Below, in pieces: positions 14,344 to 23,356 of a stretch of DNA of 64,000 bases (positions are counted from its first letter, which is position 1; each line of letters starts with the position of its first letter). The stretch is from a virus. The stretch covers positions 1-64,000 of IMG/VR virus record IMGVR_UViG_3300021961_000024; one strand, 5' to 3'. The notes under the pieces were generated by a model. The model had not been told where the DNA came from. It ran no database searches and saw only the letters and a list, made by a program, of their open reading frames with translations. A program made the translations under genes and the position numbers.

Positions 14344-15173
14344 GTGGAAATTTTATCTGGTGGTATGGCGTAGTAATTAATACTGCTAACGATCCATTAC
14401 AATTAGGCAGAGCTACAGTTAGAATCCAGGGGGTTCACGGCCAGGATATTCAGGATGAAGAACTCCCCTGGGCTTCAGTAATTGTGCCAACAACTGAAGG
14501 TGGAGTTTCTGGAATTGGTCAGAATGCCCAATTAAAACCTGGCGCTAGGGTGATCGGATTCTTTTTAGATGGATACTTAAAACAAAATCCAATTATTTGG
14601 GGATCGGTTCCAGGGGTGGAAGGGGATATATCTCTTAGCCCCTATTCACGTGCTGCCGGAACTTCCGGAAGTAATCAACAGAGTCAAACCGGAATACCAG
14701 TATCTAATCCAAATAGAATCGCTGGAGGATATCCGGATGATTTAAGTCAGGGCGAAATAGAACAGTGGATTACGGAAGAAGCAACTCTTAGAAATATAGA
14801 TCCCCAAGTTGCTATTGCAGTATTTAGAGCTGAAGGCGCTGGATCGTACCAATCAACTATTGCTAGATCTGGGAATGGTTCATTAAATGGAAGAGAAGCT
14901 TCCTTTGGCCCTTATCAATTGTTTACAGGTGCAGGATTGGGAAATACATACGAAAGATCGACCGGGCGGGATCTCGTTACTGATAACACTAGAGAAGGTA
15001 TTCGAAATCAGATCAGATTCGCATTAGATCAAGCTGCTACTGGTGGTTGGAGTCCGTGGTATGGCTATGATGCCGTTTACGGAGCAAGACGGGATAGTAG
15101 AAATAGACCAAGCGATCCTGCTCATTATAGGCAGGGTCTTAACGGCGCAAGAGCCGTAACTAACTGGAGTTAA
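14340..15173 (+). CDS. gp5-like spike base: OB-fold plus lysozyme-like domain
   Basis: A 277-aa protein. Residues 4-95 (WWYGVVINTANDPLQLGRATVRIQGVHG..., LPWASVIVP, PGARVIGFFLDG, NPIIWGSVPG) are the gp5/VgrG OB-fold that sits on the hub. After a linker, residues 135-277 (AIAVFRAEGAGSYQST with a candidate catalytic Glu165, then SFGPYQLF) resemble lytic transglycosylase/goose-lysozyme domains. T4 gp5 also has OB-lysozyme order, but its beta-helix is covalently attached; here the helix is a separate gene at 17070. Confidence 0.78.
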   Translation: MSGNFIWWYGVVINTANDPLQLGRATVRIQGVHGQDIQDEELPWASVIVPTTEGGVSGIGQNAQLKPGARVIGFFLDGYLKQNPIIWGSVPGVEGDISLSPYSRAAGTSGSNQQSQTGIPVSNPNRIAGGYPDDLSQGEIEQWITEEATLRNIDPQVAIAVFRAEGAGSYQSTIARSGNGSLNGREASFGPYQLFTGAGLGNTYERSTGRDLVTDNTREGIRNQIRFALDQAATGGWSPWYGYDAVYGARRDSRNRPSDPAHYRQGLNGARAVTNWS

Positions 15174-15175
15174 TA

Positions 15176-17059
15176 ATGGTAGTATCTATTAAATCACTTA
15201 GTTCAGCAATGAAAAGTATTGCAAACGGGGTTGTTTCTTCCTCGGTTGGTATTACTGCACCATTACCTAAATTGGCCCAGGCGGTAAGAAATAGTGAATT
15301 CGGTCAAAGTTCCGGACAAACGATCGCTGGGATTACTACTATTACTGAGAATTTATCACAGAATGGTTTAACACCACAAGTCTTCCAGCAACCTTTTGCA
15401 GTACTTACGGATAAAATCCCGGGGTTATACGATGATCTCGTAGATCCAATTCCTAGTGGATTGCAATCTGGTCTAAATGCATTAGAAGGAACTATTGATG
15501 GGGCTGGTACCGCTAAGCCCAATTTTTTACATGAAGTAGTAACAATGGCTACTCCTCAAGCAATTAATAATGTCCTAGGAAACTTAACCGGTAAATCATC
15601 TCAAGAATTAGAACCTATTTTAAAAAAGATTTCACCAAAGGGAGTATCCGGTCAGGTTCTAGACGGATTAAAAGAGTTTGATGAATCGGCCATTACTACA
15701 CCTAAAATTAAAAACGTTTTGGAAAATACTGCAGGGGTTTTAGATTCATTAGTTTTACCAGTAGGTCCAGCCATAATCGATAATATTGCAATTGATATTG
15801 ATCCTGATATTCAGGAAAGACTACAATTAGTATTAGATGCGAACAGGGTTCCCAAAAAAGTAAAAGCAAGTATTTTATCTAATATCTATTCAGGTAATTT
15901 GGACGCGGCGGCGAAAATTGTACAGAGTTATCCTACTGGATTAACGGATATTTCTGAAATTATTACCGAATTGAAAAAGATTGAACTAGATCCAAATGTT
16001 GTTATCGGGGGGAGAGGCCATACTGCTTCTTCTATTAATTCTGGTGATAAAACCTTTGGCACTCTCCAACATAAATTTGAATATGTAGGAACTTCTGAAG
16101 AATTTGAAGCTATTATTGCCGGATCAACAAGAACCATTAGCACGTTTATTCTTCAGTCTACTGGAACAGAGAAAGATCTTTCGTCCGATGAATTCAACCA
16201 AATCCATAATCAGGCAGGATACGACGGTAATCAATATCACTTTATTATTAGAAGAGACGGTATTGTACAAAAGGGAAGACCTATAAACACTGCTGGATCT
16301 TCGACTTCCGGAATTAGTGGAACCGAAGTTGTAACTATAGCATTTGTAGGAACTTCCGGAATTAACATACCACAGTCAATTTCATATAAGCATATTACTA
16401 AAGCCGTTTATAGAATTATCCCTGGCGCCCAATTTATAGAGTCAGCGCAGCTTTCTAATATTGAAACACGATCACCATCAGCTCCTAAACAAATTGGATT
16501 TAATCCGGGTACAGTTAATAATTGCATTAGTGGTGCAGGCGGTGATGCTGGAACATATGTACCCGGACAAGGTGTTGTTCCTAGAGTAGCAGCCTACGGT
16601 CAACCAGGGTTGGCTAAAAACCTACAGCCGGATCTTATTGCTATTCTTGAATATGCTGCAGCAAATACTCAGGGAGTTACCGGTCTTCAAACTACTTCAG
16701 GAGTAAGACGAGCTTCAATCGGTTCTGGAAGACATTATGAGGGCTGGGCATCTGACACTGCCATTCTTGGACAAGGTGGTAGAAAACTTCATGTTGCTGA
16801 TGCCAATCATCCAGAGGATTTAGAAATTATTCAAAACTTCTGCAGGTTGTTTATTGCTAAATCCAAATCGGAAGGATTCCAACCTTCCGTTGGGGTAGCT
16901 AACCCAGCTATACCTAATAGAAGACTTTATATGGGCGGTGATCATTTCCATTTTGATATTGCTGCTGGAAGAACTACAGTAAAACAGGTATCTCCTGCTA
17001 CTTGGGGACAGTCAAGTCCACATGGAGCGCCTCCCCAGTGGCTAGTAGATATGTATTAA
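15176..17059 (+). CDS. Hub peptidoglycan hydrolase: degenerate amidase plus M15-like peptidase
   Basis: A 627-aa protein. Residues 1-275 are helical and unrecognised. Residues 315-425 resemble the Amidase_2 fold (YHFIIRRDGIVQKGRP, then VVTIAFVG), but the usual HH pair of the first strand is LQS and the later GAH is AGS; only H355 remains, so it is probably inactive. Residues 480-600 look like an M15/D-Ala-D-Ala carboxypeptidase: TSGVRRASIGSGRHYEGWASDT with H520 and D527, and GGDHFHFDIA with H590/H592, a complete set of zinc ligands. It lies between the OB protein and the beta-helix and likely digests peptidoglycan during penetration. Confidence 0.7.
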   Translation: MVVSIKSLSSAMKSIANGVVSSSVGITAPLPKLAQAVRNSEFGQSSGQTIAGITTITENLSQNGLTPQVFQQPFAVLTDKIPGLYDDLVDPIPSGLQSGLNALEGTIDGAGTAKPNFLHEVVTMATPQAINNVLGNLTGKSSQELEPILKKISPKGVSGQVLDGLKEFDESAITTPKIKNVLENTAGVLDSLVLPVGPAIIDNIAIDIDPDIQERLQLVLDANRVPKKVKASILSNIYSGNLDAAAKIVQSYPTGLTDISEIITELKKIELDPNVVIGGRGHTASSINSGDKTFGTLQHKFEYVGTSEEFEAIIAGSTRTISTFILQSTGTEKDLSSDEFNQIHNQAGYDGNQYHFIIRRDGIVQKGRPINTAGSSTSGISGTEVVTIAFVGTSGINIPQSISYKHITKAVYRIIPGAQFIESAQLSNIETRSPSAPKQIGFNPGTVNNCISGAGGDAGTYVPGQGVVPRVAAYGQPGLAKNLQPDLIAILEYAAANTQGVTGLQTTSGVRRASIGSGRHYEGWASDTAILGQGGRKLHVADANHPEDLEIIQNFCRLFIAKSKSEGFQPSVGVANPAIPNRRLYMGGDHFHFDIAAGRTTVKQVSPATWGQSSPHGAPPQWLVDMY

Positions 17060-17069
17060 GGAATAGAAA

Positions 17070-18353
17070 ATGTCATATGACGATTTATCTAAATTAGGTC
17101 CAAATTATCAAAGAACTTATACTGACGATGAGGTATTTGATATCATTAATCGTCAAACTAGAGTTGTAGATTCTGCAGACATATATGATGACAGAATTCT
17201 AAGATTGATTAGGTCTGAAGGTTTACCAAGAGTTGAAAATGCCAATCAACCTACTACTAATTCTTATGTTACCACCGGTTCTGGTGCACAACTAAGAACC
17301 AATTCTTCAATTGCTGGGCAGAATCTTTCATGTAATTCTGAACGTGGTTCTCAATACGGTCAAGTCTCTGTTACTCAGACCGAAGGCGGTCATGTTATTG
17401 AATTAAATGATACATTGGGATCTGAGAGAATTCTAATTAAACACGTAAACGGTAGCGGCGTGGAAATTAGAGCTGATGGTTCCATTTTAATATCTAGTAA
17501 AAATATTGTTTTTGACGTCGAAGGCGATTTAAATTTTGTTGCTACAGGTAATTTGAATTTTAATTCTAGAGGTAATGTTACATTTGATACCGGGGGACAA
17601 CTCGTAACCAAGAATACAGGTTATCAGAATATTGTTGAAGGCAGCGCAGTAGAAAGTATTAGCGGTAGAAAAGACGTATCTATTAGGGGTAATTCGAATA
17701 CATTAGTCCGAGGAACTACCACTGCAACTCACGTCGGAGCCCAAACTATAACCAACCTAGGAGGCATGCAGCAGTCCGTACGAGGCGATCTCACACTCAG
17801 AGTGGATGGTAATGGTGGAATTTATTCTAGTGGAAATCTAGGTTTAACGGCACAAACAAGAGCATTTATGTCTTCGCCTTCTGTTGCTATTAACTCGAAT
17901 AATATGCAAATCATTGGCGCGACTGGTACGATTGGCGGTGGTGATATTGTCATGTATAACTATAATATGTACACAAGCCATACCATAACAGCTGGGGATA
18001 CGCTGGAGACGCAAGCTGTTCATGCAGATAGGGTAAATGCTATAAGTATGCATGCTACTACATTCCACGGAGATTTGAACGGTAAAGCATCGACTGCAGC
18101 TTTAGCTGATAAGGCAACTGGAGCTACTACTGCAGGTAGTCTTGGTAGCAGTGGTACGGCTGGGTCTATTACGAATACGACACAAGATGACGTAGAGCTT
18201 GATGATAAAGCTACATTCCTACCAACCTCCGCAATTGCTGATGCAAGACTAAAAACATTACTCAATGGTGTTAGACAGGTACAAGTTGATCCTGGAAATT
18301 ATATTCGAAATTCGATCGATAGATCCTATGCTACTACAGGGACACAACAATAA
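17070..18353 (+). CDS. Central spike beta-helix protein (gp5 C-terminal-like)
   Basis: A 427-aa protein. Residues 90-310 are short beta repeats: GGHVIELNDTLGSERILIKH, GSGVEIRADGSILISSKNIVFDVEGDLNF, then many V-x-I-x-G rungs, as in the triple-stranded needle of T4 gp5 or VgrG. The C-terminus has STAALADKATGA-type linker repeats and a helical end. It lacks an OB-fold, so it must attach to the OB-lysozyme protein as a separate chain. No PAAR tip gene was seen nearby. Confidence 0.78.
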   Translation: MSYDDLSKLGPNYQRTYTDDEVFDIINRQTRVVDSADIYDDRILRLIRSEGLPRVENANQPTTNSYVTTGSGAQLRTNSSIAGQNLSCNSERGSQYGQVSVTQTEGGHVIELNDTLGSERILIKHVNGSGVEIRADGSILISSKNIVFDVEGDLNFVATGNLNFNSRGNVTFDTGGQLVTKNTGYQNIVEGSAVESISGRKDVSIRGNSNTLVRGTTTATHVGAQTITNLGGMQQSVRGDLTLRVDGNGGIYSSGNLGLTAQTRAFMSSPSVAINSNNMQIIGATGTIGGGDIVMYNYNMYTSHTITAGDTLETQAVHADRVNAISMHATTFHGDLNGKASTAALADKATGATTAGSLGSSGTAGSITNTTQDDVELDDKATFLPTSAIADARLKTLLNGVRQVQVDPGNYIRNSIDRSYATTGTQQ

Positions 18354-19195
18354 TGGCTACAAGAAATAGATTAGATTCACGTGCAGTAGTTAGCCGTTTA
18401 AGAAACGATAACAATAGAAGTAGTGCGCTATTTTTACAAAATCAAATTGGTGAAGGTACATTAGATGCTAGTTCAATTACAGGTTCTCCGCCTTCATTTC
18501 CTTTAATTAGAACCGGGGGAAAAAAGCCTGTATCTGGTATAACACGACTTGGTAGTGGGGTTTCAACATCCAAAGAATTTACTCCATCCCCTAAACTATC
18601 TAAGTTTATTCCCAATACTCAATTTAATCCATTCGTATCGATGCACGAAGGTGGAGAAGTTTCTGGCCAAACAATGTTGACTAAAGATATTCCTTTAGGA
18701 ACATATCTAAATGGAGAAACCCAAAGAACTGTCTTTGACGATATTAAACCTGAAGATCAGGGCAAAATGTTAAAATACGCTTACGTTCAAGCAGAGATGT
18801 TAAAAGCAGCTAGATCGCGACCAGAGTTTCAGGGATATGATATTAAGGTTGAAGATGGAATATATGTATATGAAGATGTTGAAACTAGGAAAACCGGAGA
18901 CCTAGCAGATTATGGTGCATACGCACGGGCTATTTCATATACGGCTAAATACTTTAAGACTGGAGCTACTGATATCCTTAAAACTTTCCAGTTAGCAGAA
19001 TACTGGGCGGGGCTTCCGTGGTATGGTAAAATCCAAGTTGATTATTATACTTTTGAAGGCGATACAAAAATTAGAACATTTTTGATTTTACCTGAATTGG
19101 ATAATGCATATAACGGAAATTGGACTAGAAGATTAAATACAAGTTTTAATTTGAAAACAATGAGCGAAACCTTATTATTGCTAGATATTTCTTAA
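18353..19195 (+). CDS. Unidentified virion or baseplate protein
   Basis: A 280-aa protein between the spike and gp25. The N-terminal 100 residues are low-complexity (SRAVVSRLRNDNNRSSALF...), the middle has a helix, and the C-terminus WYGKIQVDYYTFEGDTKIRTFLILPELDNAY looks beta-rich. I recognise no enzyme motif. TAATG overlap with the spike gene indicates co-expression, so a small baseplate or spike-associated protein is likely. Confidence 0.6.
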   Translation: MATRNRLDSRAVVSRLRNDNNRSSALFLQNQIGEGTLDASSITGSPPSFPLIRTGGKKPVSGITRLGSGVSTSKEFTPSPKLSKFIPNTQFNPFVSMHEGGEVSGQTMLTKDIPLGTYLNGETQRTVFDDIKPEDQGKMLKYAYVQAEMLKAARSRPEFQGYDIKVEDGIYVYEDVETRKTGDLADYGAYARAISYTAKYFKTGATDILKTFQLAEYWAGLPWYGKIQVDYYTFEGDTKIRTFLILPELDNAYNGNWTRRLNTSFNLKTMSETLLLLDIS

Positions 19196-19202
19196 TATAA
19201 CA

Positions 19203-19210
19203 CATAAATA
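19203..19210 (+). promoter_or_regulatory. Late promoter candidate upstream of gp25 (CATAAATA)
   Basis: CATAAATA eight bp after the preceding stop, 80 bp before the gp25 ATG. It is followed at once by an early-type promoter, so gp25-gp6 may be transcribed from two promoter classes. Confidence 0.5.
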
Positions 19211-19218
19211 ATAAAAAT

Positions 19219-19251
19219 GGGGGTTTACAAATCGTAAATTTCCGGTATAAT
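19219..19251 (+). promoter_or_regulatory. Early-type promoter: G5, TTTACA, 16 bp, TATAAT
   Basis: GGGGG (19219-19223), TTTACA (19224-19229), a 16-bp spacer and consensus TATAAT (19246-19251) lie 32 bp upstream of gp25. An early-type promoter in front of baseplate wedge genes is unexpected. Confidence 0.7.
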
Positions 19252-19282
19252 ATAAAAGACCTTTTAGGGCAGGATAGAATAC

Positions 19283-19723
19283 ATGGCAAGAGCCTTTTCA
19301 GTAGAAGACGGTAACCTATCGAATAGTATCATTAGCGCACGTGGTACTAAATCGTATAGTGACATCGATCTACTATTTGGTATCAATAACGTTGGTGATG
19401 TGTACAAGAAAAAAGATGCTGCAGCTGTTAAGCAATCAGTGAAAAATATCATTCTAACAAATTACCAAGAAAAACCTTTTAATCCACTTTTTGGTACATC
19501 TGTTGGGAATCAACTATTTGAACTTTTTTCATCTACTACTGAATCTAGAATTGCTTTAGATATAGAATTAGCTATAGAAGCTTTCGAACCTCGTGCAAAA
19601 TTAGAAAGCGTAAAAGTCAAAAAACTCGAAGAACAAAATGCATTGTATGTAACTGTCGAGTTCTATGTAGTCAACGTCGAGGAGTTGGTTACACTAAACG
19701 TCACACTGGCAAGGTTAAGATAA
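19283..19723 (+). CDS. 25: gp25 baseplate wedge protein
   Basis: A 146-aa protein matching T4 gp25 (132 aa), which is also the conserved TssE-like wedge/sheath initiator. It shows the diagnostic E-P-R motif (FEPRAKL, Glu102-Arg104) and the NPLFGTSVGNQLFELF core. It precedes gp6 with one base between, as in other T4-like phages. Confidence 0.93.
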   Translation: MARAFSVEDGNLSNSIISARGTKSYSDIDLLFGINNVGDVYKKKDAAAVKQSVKNIILTNYQEKPFNPLFGTSVGNQLFELFSSTTESRIALDIELAIEAFEPRAKLESVKVKKLEEQNALYVTVEFYVVNVEELVTLNVTLARLR

Positions 19724-19724
19724 T

Positions 19725-21560
19725 ATGGTTACTACAGTTCAATCAACAGATCTAGATTTTAACGCTATTAGAAATAAATTAAAAGATTTCTTTGCGGCAT
19801 CTGATCAGTTTGCGGATTACGATTTTGAAGGCGCAGGTCTTTCAAATATCCTTGACGTATTAGCATATAACACACATTTTAACTCGTTGGTTGCTAACCT
19901 GGCGATTAACGAATCTTTCCTTGAAACGGCACAGCTCAGATCGAGCTTAATCACTCACGCGCACTCGCTCGGGTACTTCCCCCGCTCGCGTACGTCCGCG
20001 AAGGGTTATATTAAACTATCAACGAATCTTTCATCCTTTGTTGGTTCTAGACCCGTTGCTCTTACTATAGCTACTGGTAAAACATTTACATCTAATATTG
20101 ATGGAACAACATATACGTTTAGAACAAGAGAAACTCTCTCAGCTGAAGATGATGGTAATGGGATTTATAGATTTACCACAGCAGAAGGATCTCAGAATTT
20201 TTACATTTACGAAGGAACTGAGAAAACCAAAACGTTCTTTGTACCAGATACCGCAGACGATCAAATATATGTTATCCCAGATCTGGGTTTAGATACTTCG
20301 ACTGTTGATGTAAGGGTTTATCCTAATACTTCTACTACAAGTTATGAAACCTATACTAATATTAAAGACGCTGTTGCTATTAATAATGATTCCCGTTATT
20401 TTCTTTTAAAAGAATCCCCAAATGGATATTATGAACTTCAATTTGGCGTAGGAGATAACTTTGGTAACAAACCCCAACCTGGATATAAAGTTACTGTAAC
20501 ATATCTTTCTAGTTCAGGTGCGGATGCAAATAATGGTAAAGTTTTCACACCTTCCTCGGGTATTACAGTTAGTGGTCAGACTTTCCCCTTAACCGCTACA
20601 ACTACAACAAGATCTGCAGGTGGCGCCGAAAAAGAAACATTAGCCGAAATTAGAAATAATGCACCTTTAACTTATGCTACTCAGCATAGAATGGTTACAG
20701 CAACAGATTATGATACTTTAATCCGTAGTAATTATCCAGTAGTACAGGATGTTACCTCGTGGGGTGGACAAGACAATATTCCAGTTGATTACGGTGTAGT
20801 TTATATTTCTCTTAAATTTCCTTCTGGCACCGATGCATCTACTATTACGACCACTAAAAACGATATCGCTTCTAATCTTGTAACACCTTTGGCTGTTCTT
20901 TCTATTCGTCCCAAATTTGTGGATCCTGAAACAACTTATCTAAAACTTAATACTACTTTTGATTTTAATCCTACACTTTCGGGTGTTACTCTACAAACTA
21001 TGCAGCAAAATGTTACTTCGACAATTAACTCTTATTTCGGAAGTAATCTAGACGCATTTAAGAAAGAGTTTAGAAGATCCAATCTTTTAACTATTATTGA
21101 TGATATTAGTCCTGCTGTTCTATCCTCTAAAATAGATGTTAGAATGGTTCAGAGATTTACACCTAAATTATACACGAATAGAAATTATACCATTAATTTC
21201 CCAACTACAATTGCTGGTACTGATGACGTAAACAGAATCATTACATCTTCAAGATTCATTTATAATAACCAGGTATGTATTATCCAAAACGCTTTATCTG
21301 GATATAATTTACAGGTAACAACTGCGGGCGGTGAAGTTCTTTTAAATAATATTGGTACTTATTATCCAGGTACAGGTGTCGTAGAATTAACAAGCTTTAA
21401 TCCTGAAAGCATTATTGGTGGTATTAGTTATATTAAAATCCAAGCCACTCCTGCCAATCCAGCTACCATTAAACCTTTAAGAAACTATATTCTTTCTTTA
21501 GACGAAGAATCTACAGTTAAAGGTAATATTGATTATCAAACCGTTAGAGTAAGTCTATAA
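19725..21560 (+). CDS. 6: gp6 baseplate wedge protein
   Basis: A 611-aa protein (T4 gp6 660 aa). The N-terminal DYDFEGAGLSNILDVLAYNTHFNSLVANLAINESFLETAQLRSSL is the conserved gp6/J-like wedge sequence; the middle has the baseplate ring features GGAEKETLAEIRNNAPLTYATQHRMVTATDYDTLI. It forms the continuous ring of the baseplate core. A 50-bp stretch coding SHAHSLGYFPRSRTSAK (19956-20002) is strikingly GC-rich against its surroundings. The stop overlaps the next ATG. Confidence 0.92.
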   Translation: MVTTVQSTDLDFNAIRNKLKDFFAASDQFADYDFEGAGLSNILDVLAYNTHFNSLVANLAINESFLETAQLRSSLITHAHSLGYFPRSRTSAKGYIKLSTNLSSFVGSRPVALTIATGKTFTSNIDGTTYTFRTRETLSAEDDGNGIYRFTTAEGSQNFYIYEGTEKTKTFFVPDTADDQIYVIPDLGLDTSTVDVRVYPNTSTTSYETYTNIKDAVAINNDSRYFLLKESPNGYYELQFGVGDNFGNKPQPGYKVTVTYLSSSGADANNGKVFTPSSGITVSGQTFPLTATTTTRSAGGAEKETLAEIRNNAPLTYATQHRMVTATDYDTLIRSNYPVVQDVTSWGGQDNIPVDYGVVYISLKFPSGTDASTITTTKNDIASNLVTPLAVLSIRPKFVDPETTYLKLNTTFDFNPTLSGVTLQTMQQNVTSTINSYFGSNLDAFKKEFRRSNLLTIIDDISPAVLSSKIDVRMVQRFTPKLYTNRNYTINFPTTIAGTDDVNRIITSSRFIYNNQVCIIQNALSGYNLQVTTAGGEVLLNNIGTYYPGTGVVELTSFNPESIIGGISYIKIQATPANPATIKPLRNYILSLDEESTVKGNIDYQTVRVSL

Positions 21561-22507
21561 TGTCTTCTAGAACTTTAATTGAGAAAAATCGTAGGTTTCC
21601 TAACCTAAGAAAATCTAAAATCACGGAAGTTCTTCCGGAATATTTTGGTGAGTCATACCCGAATCTAATTGCCTTTCTAGATGAATATTATGAGGCGATG
21701 GACCAGGAAGGGGAACTTACGGATACTCTTGAATACGGTCTAGTATCTTTACGTGATATTGACGAAATTAGTCTACAGTATATGGATAGACTTTTCTTTG
21801 AGATCGGTAATGGTGCAGCAAAAGATTATTTTAGTGATCCTCGATTTGCTGCTAAAGTTATTTCTTTTATTATTCAGAATAAGGGTAACACCTTTTCTTC
21901 CCAATTATTCTTCGGACTTTTCTTTAATGAAGAACCAGAGATTACGTTCCCAAAGGATAATATCCTTTATACCTTTAGTGGTGACAGTGATAGATTAGGC
22001 GAGGCTATTATTGGTCCTGAAGGCCTTCGTTATATGCAGGACGGCGCAAAATTCCAGATCTTGTCTATTTTAATTAAGTCTGGTCAAAGTTTAGATAAAT
22101 GGGCAGAATTATATAAACGATTTGTTCATCCAGCTGGTTGGTATCTTTCATCAGAAATTGGCACCCAAGGAGTCGCTATCTCTCCGTTTTCAGCAGCTTC
22201 TGTTATTAACGAAGTAGAAACAACTATTCAATTCGAACTTCCTGCCACTATGGATTTTGGAACCCCATATCCAGAGATTACTTTCCTAACGGATTCGGGT
22301 GGAACAACATTTATTACAAGCATTCATAGAACTATATCTTATTTTGCGGATTTCACGATTAGTTTTATAAATTCGGCATATGATGATATATTCCATTCAT
22401 CACAATTGGTGAGATTTACATTTGATGATTCATCGACTTCCGGAGGTGTTCAGTTTGATGCGGCATTTGAAACTATGGATATGGATAATTACGATTCTAC
22501 GTGGTAA
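21560..22507 (+). CDS. Baseplate wedge-region protein (gp7 position)
   Basis: A 315-aa protein. KITEVLPEYFGESYPNLIAFLDEYYEAMD and DIDEISLQYMDRLFFEIGNGAAKDYFSDPRFAAKVISFII are characteristic of a protein that follows gp6 in T4-like marine phages. T4 places gp7 here, but this protein is one third of gp7's size, so I treat it as a gp7-position wedge component without proven homology. ATG overlaps the gp6 stop. Confidence 0.6.
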   Translation: MSSRTLIEKNRRFPNLRKSKITEVLPEYFGESYPNLIAFLDEYYEAMDQEGELTDTLEYGLVSLRDIDEISLQYMDRLFFEIGNGAAKDYFSDPRFAAKVISFIIQNKGNTFSSQLFFGLFFNEEPEITFPKDNILYTFSGDSDRLGEAIIGPEGLRYMQDGAKFQILSILIKSGQSLDKWAELYKRFVHPAGWYLSSEIGTQGVAISPFSAASVINEVETTIQFELPATMDFGTPYPEITFLTDSGGTTFITSIHRTISYFADFTISFINSAYDDIFHSSQLVRFTFDDSSTSGGVQFDAAFETMDMDNYDSTW

Positions 22508-22523
22508 TTCGTTATAAAAAGTA

Positions 22524-22531
22524 CATAAATA
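22524..22531 (+). promoter_or_regulatory. Late promoter candidate (CATAAATA)
   Basis: CATAAATA lies 31 bp before the fibre-like gene at 22562, in the short gap after the gp7-position gene. Confidence 0.55.
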
Positions 22532-22561
22532 AAATCAAAGATCTTTAACATTGGGCAAAAA

Positions 22562-23344
22562 ATGACTAGAGAAAACATTTATACCGGCGGATCGGCTAAC
22601 GATGGCACTGGAGATACCCTCCGCGCCGCCGCTACTAAGATCAATAACAACTTTATCGAAATTTATAATGCGTTTGGTATCAGCAATGATAACCTTTCTG
22701 TTAACGTGACTTTAGATAGTGATAATGTTGTTTTTGCCGGTACGTCTTATAGTACTTCTCTTGGTGCTACAGATCCTTCTGCAAATAGAGCTATCACACT
22801 ACCAGATGCCGCTGGTACTATTACATTAAATACTGCTACTCAGACTCTTACAAATAAAACAATTCAGTCTCCAGCAATTAATGATACTAATAATAATGAA
22901 TTGATTAAGTTTACTACGACAGCAAGCGCAATCAACGAATTTACTATTGCGAATGCCGCATCTGGCGGTAAACCTAAGATCTCTGCCACCGGCGGCGGTA
23001 CTAACATTTCGATGCAACTTGTACCAAAGGGCACTGGTTCCGTTGAGATTCAAAAGGCTGCATTTACTTCTTCTACTATTACTGGTGATGGCGCTGCTTC
23101 AGATACTGCAAGTTATATTATCTGTAATAAAGCTACTGCATTAGCGGTGTCAGTTGCAGATGGTACTGTAGTTGGAGAGATTAAATATATTTCAAACAAG
23201 GGTGCAGGTACAGCAACTGTAACCCCTGCTAATTTTGCTGCAGGCACTTCAATTGCTATCGCACAATATGCTGCAACATCAATCATATGGGATGGTACTA
23301 ATTGGTACATTACTGCCGCTCCATCCGGCGTTACCGTAAGCTAA
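22562..23344 (+). CDS. Fibre-like virion protein with LTNKT repeats
   Basis: A 260-aa protein. Its start, ENIYTGGSANDGTGDTLRAA and NNNFIEIYNAFG, is common to tail-associated proteins of T4-like marine phages. [18 protein letters not shown] is a beta-rung repeat shared with the fibre at 58710. The C-terminal half is an Ala/Thr/Gly-rich beta domain (TGSVEIQKAAFTSSTIT...). It is probably a short baseplate-attached fibre. Weak Shine-Dalgarno. Confidence 0.65.
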   Translation: MTRENIYTGGSANDGTGDTLRAAATKINNNFIEIYNAFGISNDNLSVNVTLDSDNVVFAGTSYSTSLGATDPSANRAITLPDAAGTITLNTATQTLTNKTIQSPAINDTNNNELIKFTTTASAINEFTIANAASGGKPKISATGGGTNISMQLVPKGTGSVEIQKAAFTSSTITGDGAASDTASYIICNKATALAVSVADGTVVGEIKYISNKGAGTATVTPANFAAGTSIAIAQYAATSIIWDGTNWYITAAPSGVTVS

Positions 23345-23356
23345 TAGGAATTAACA

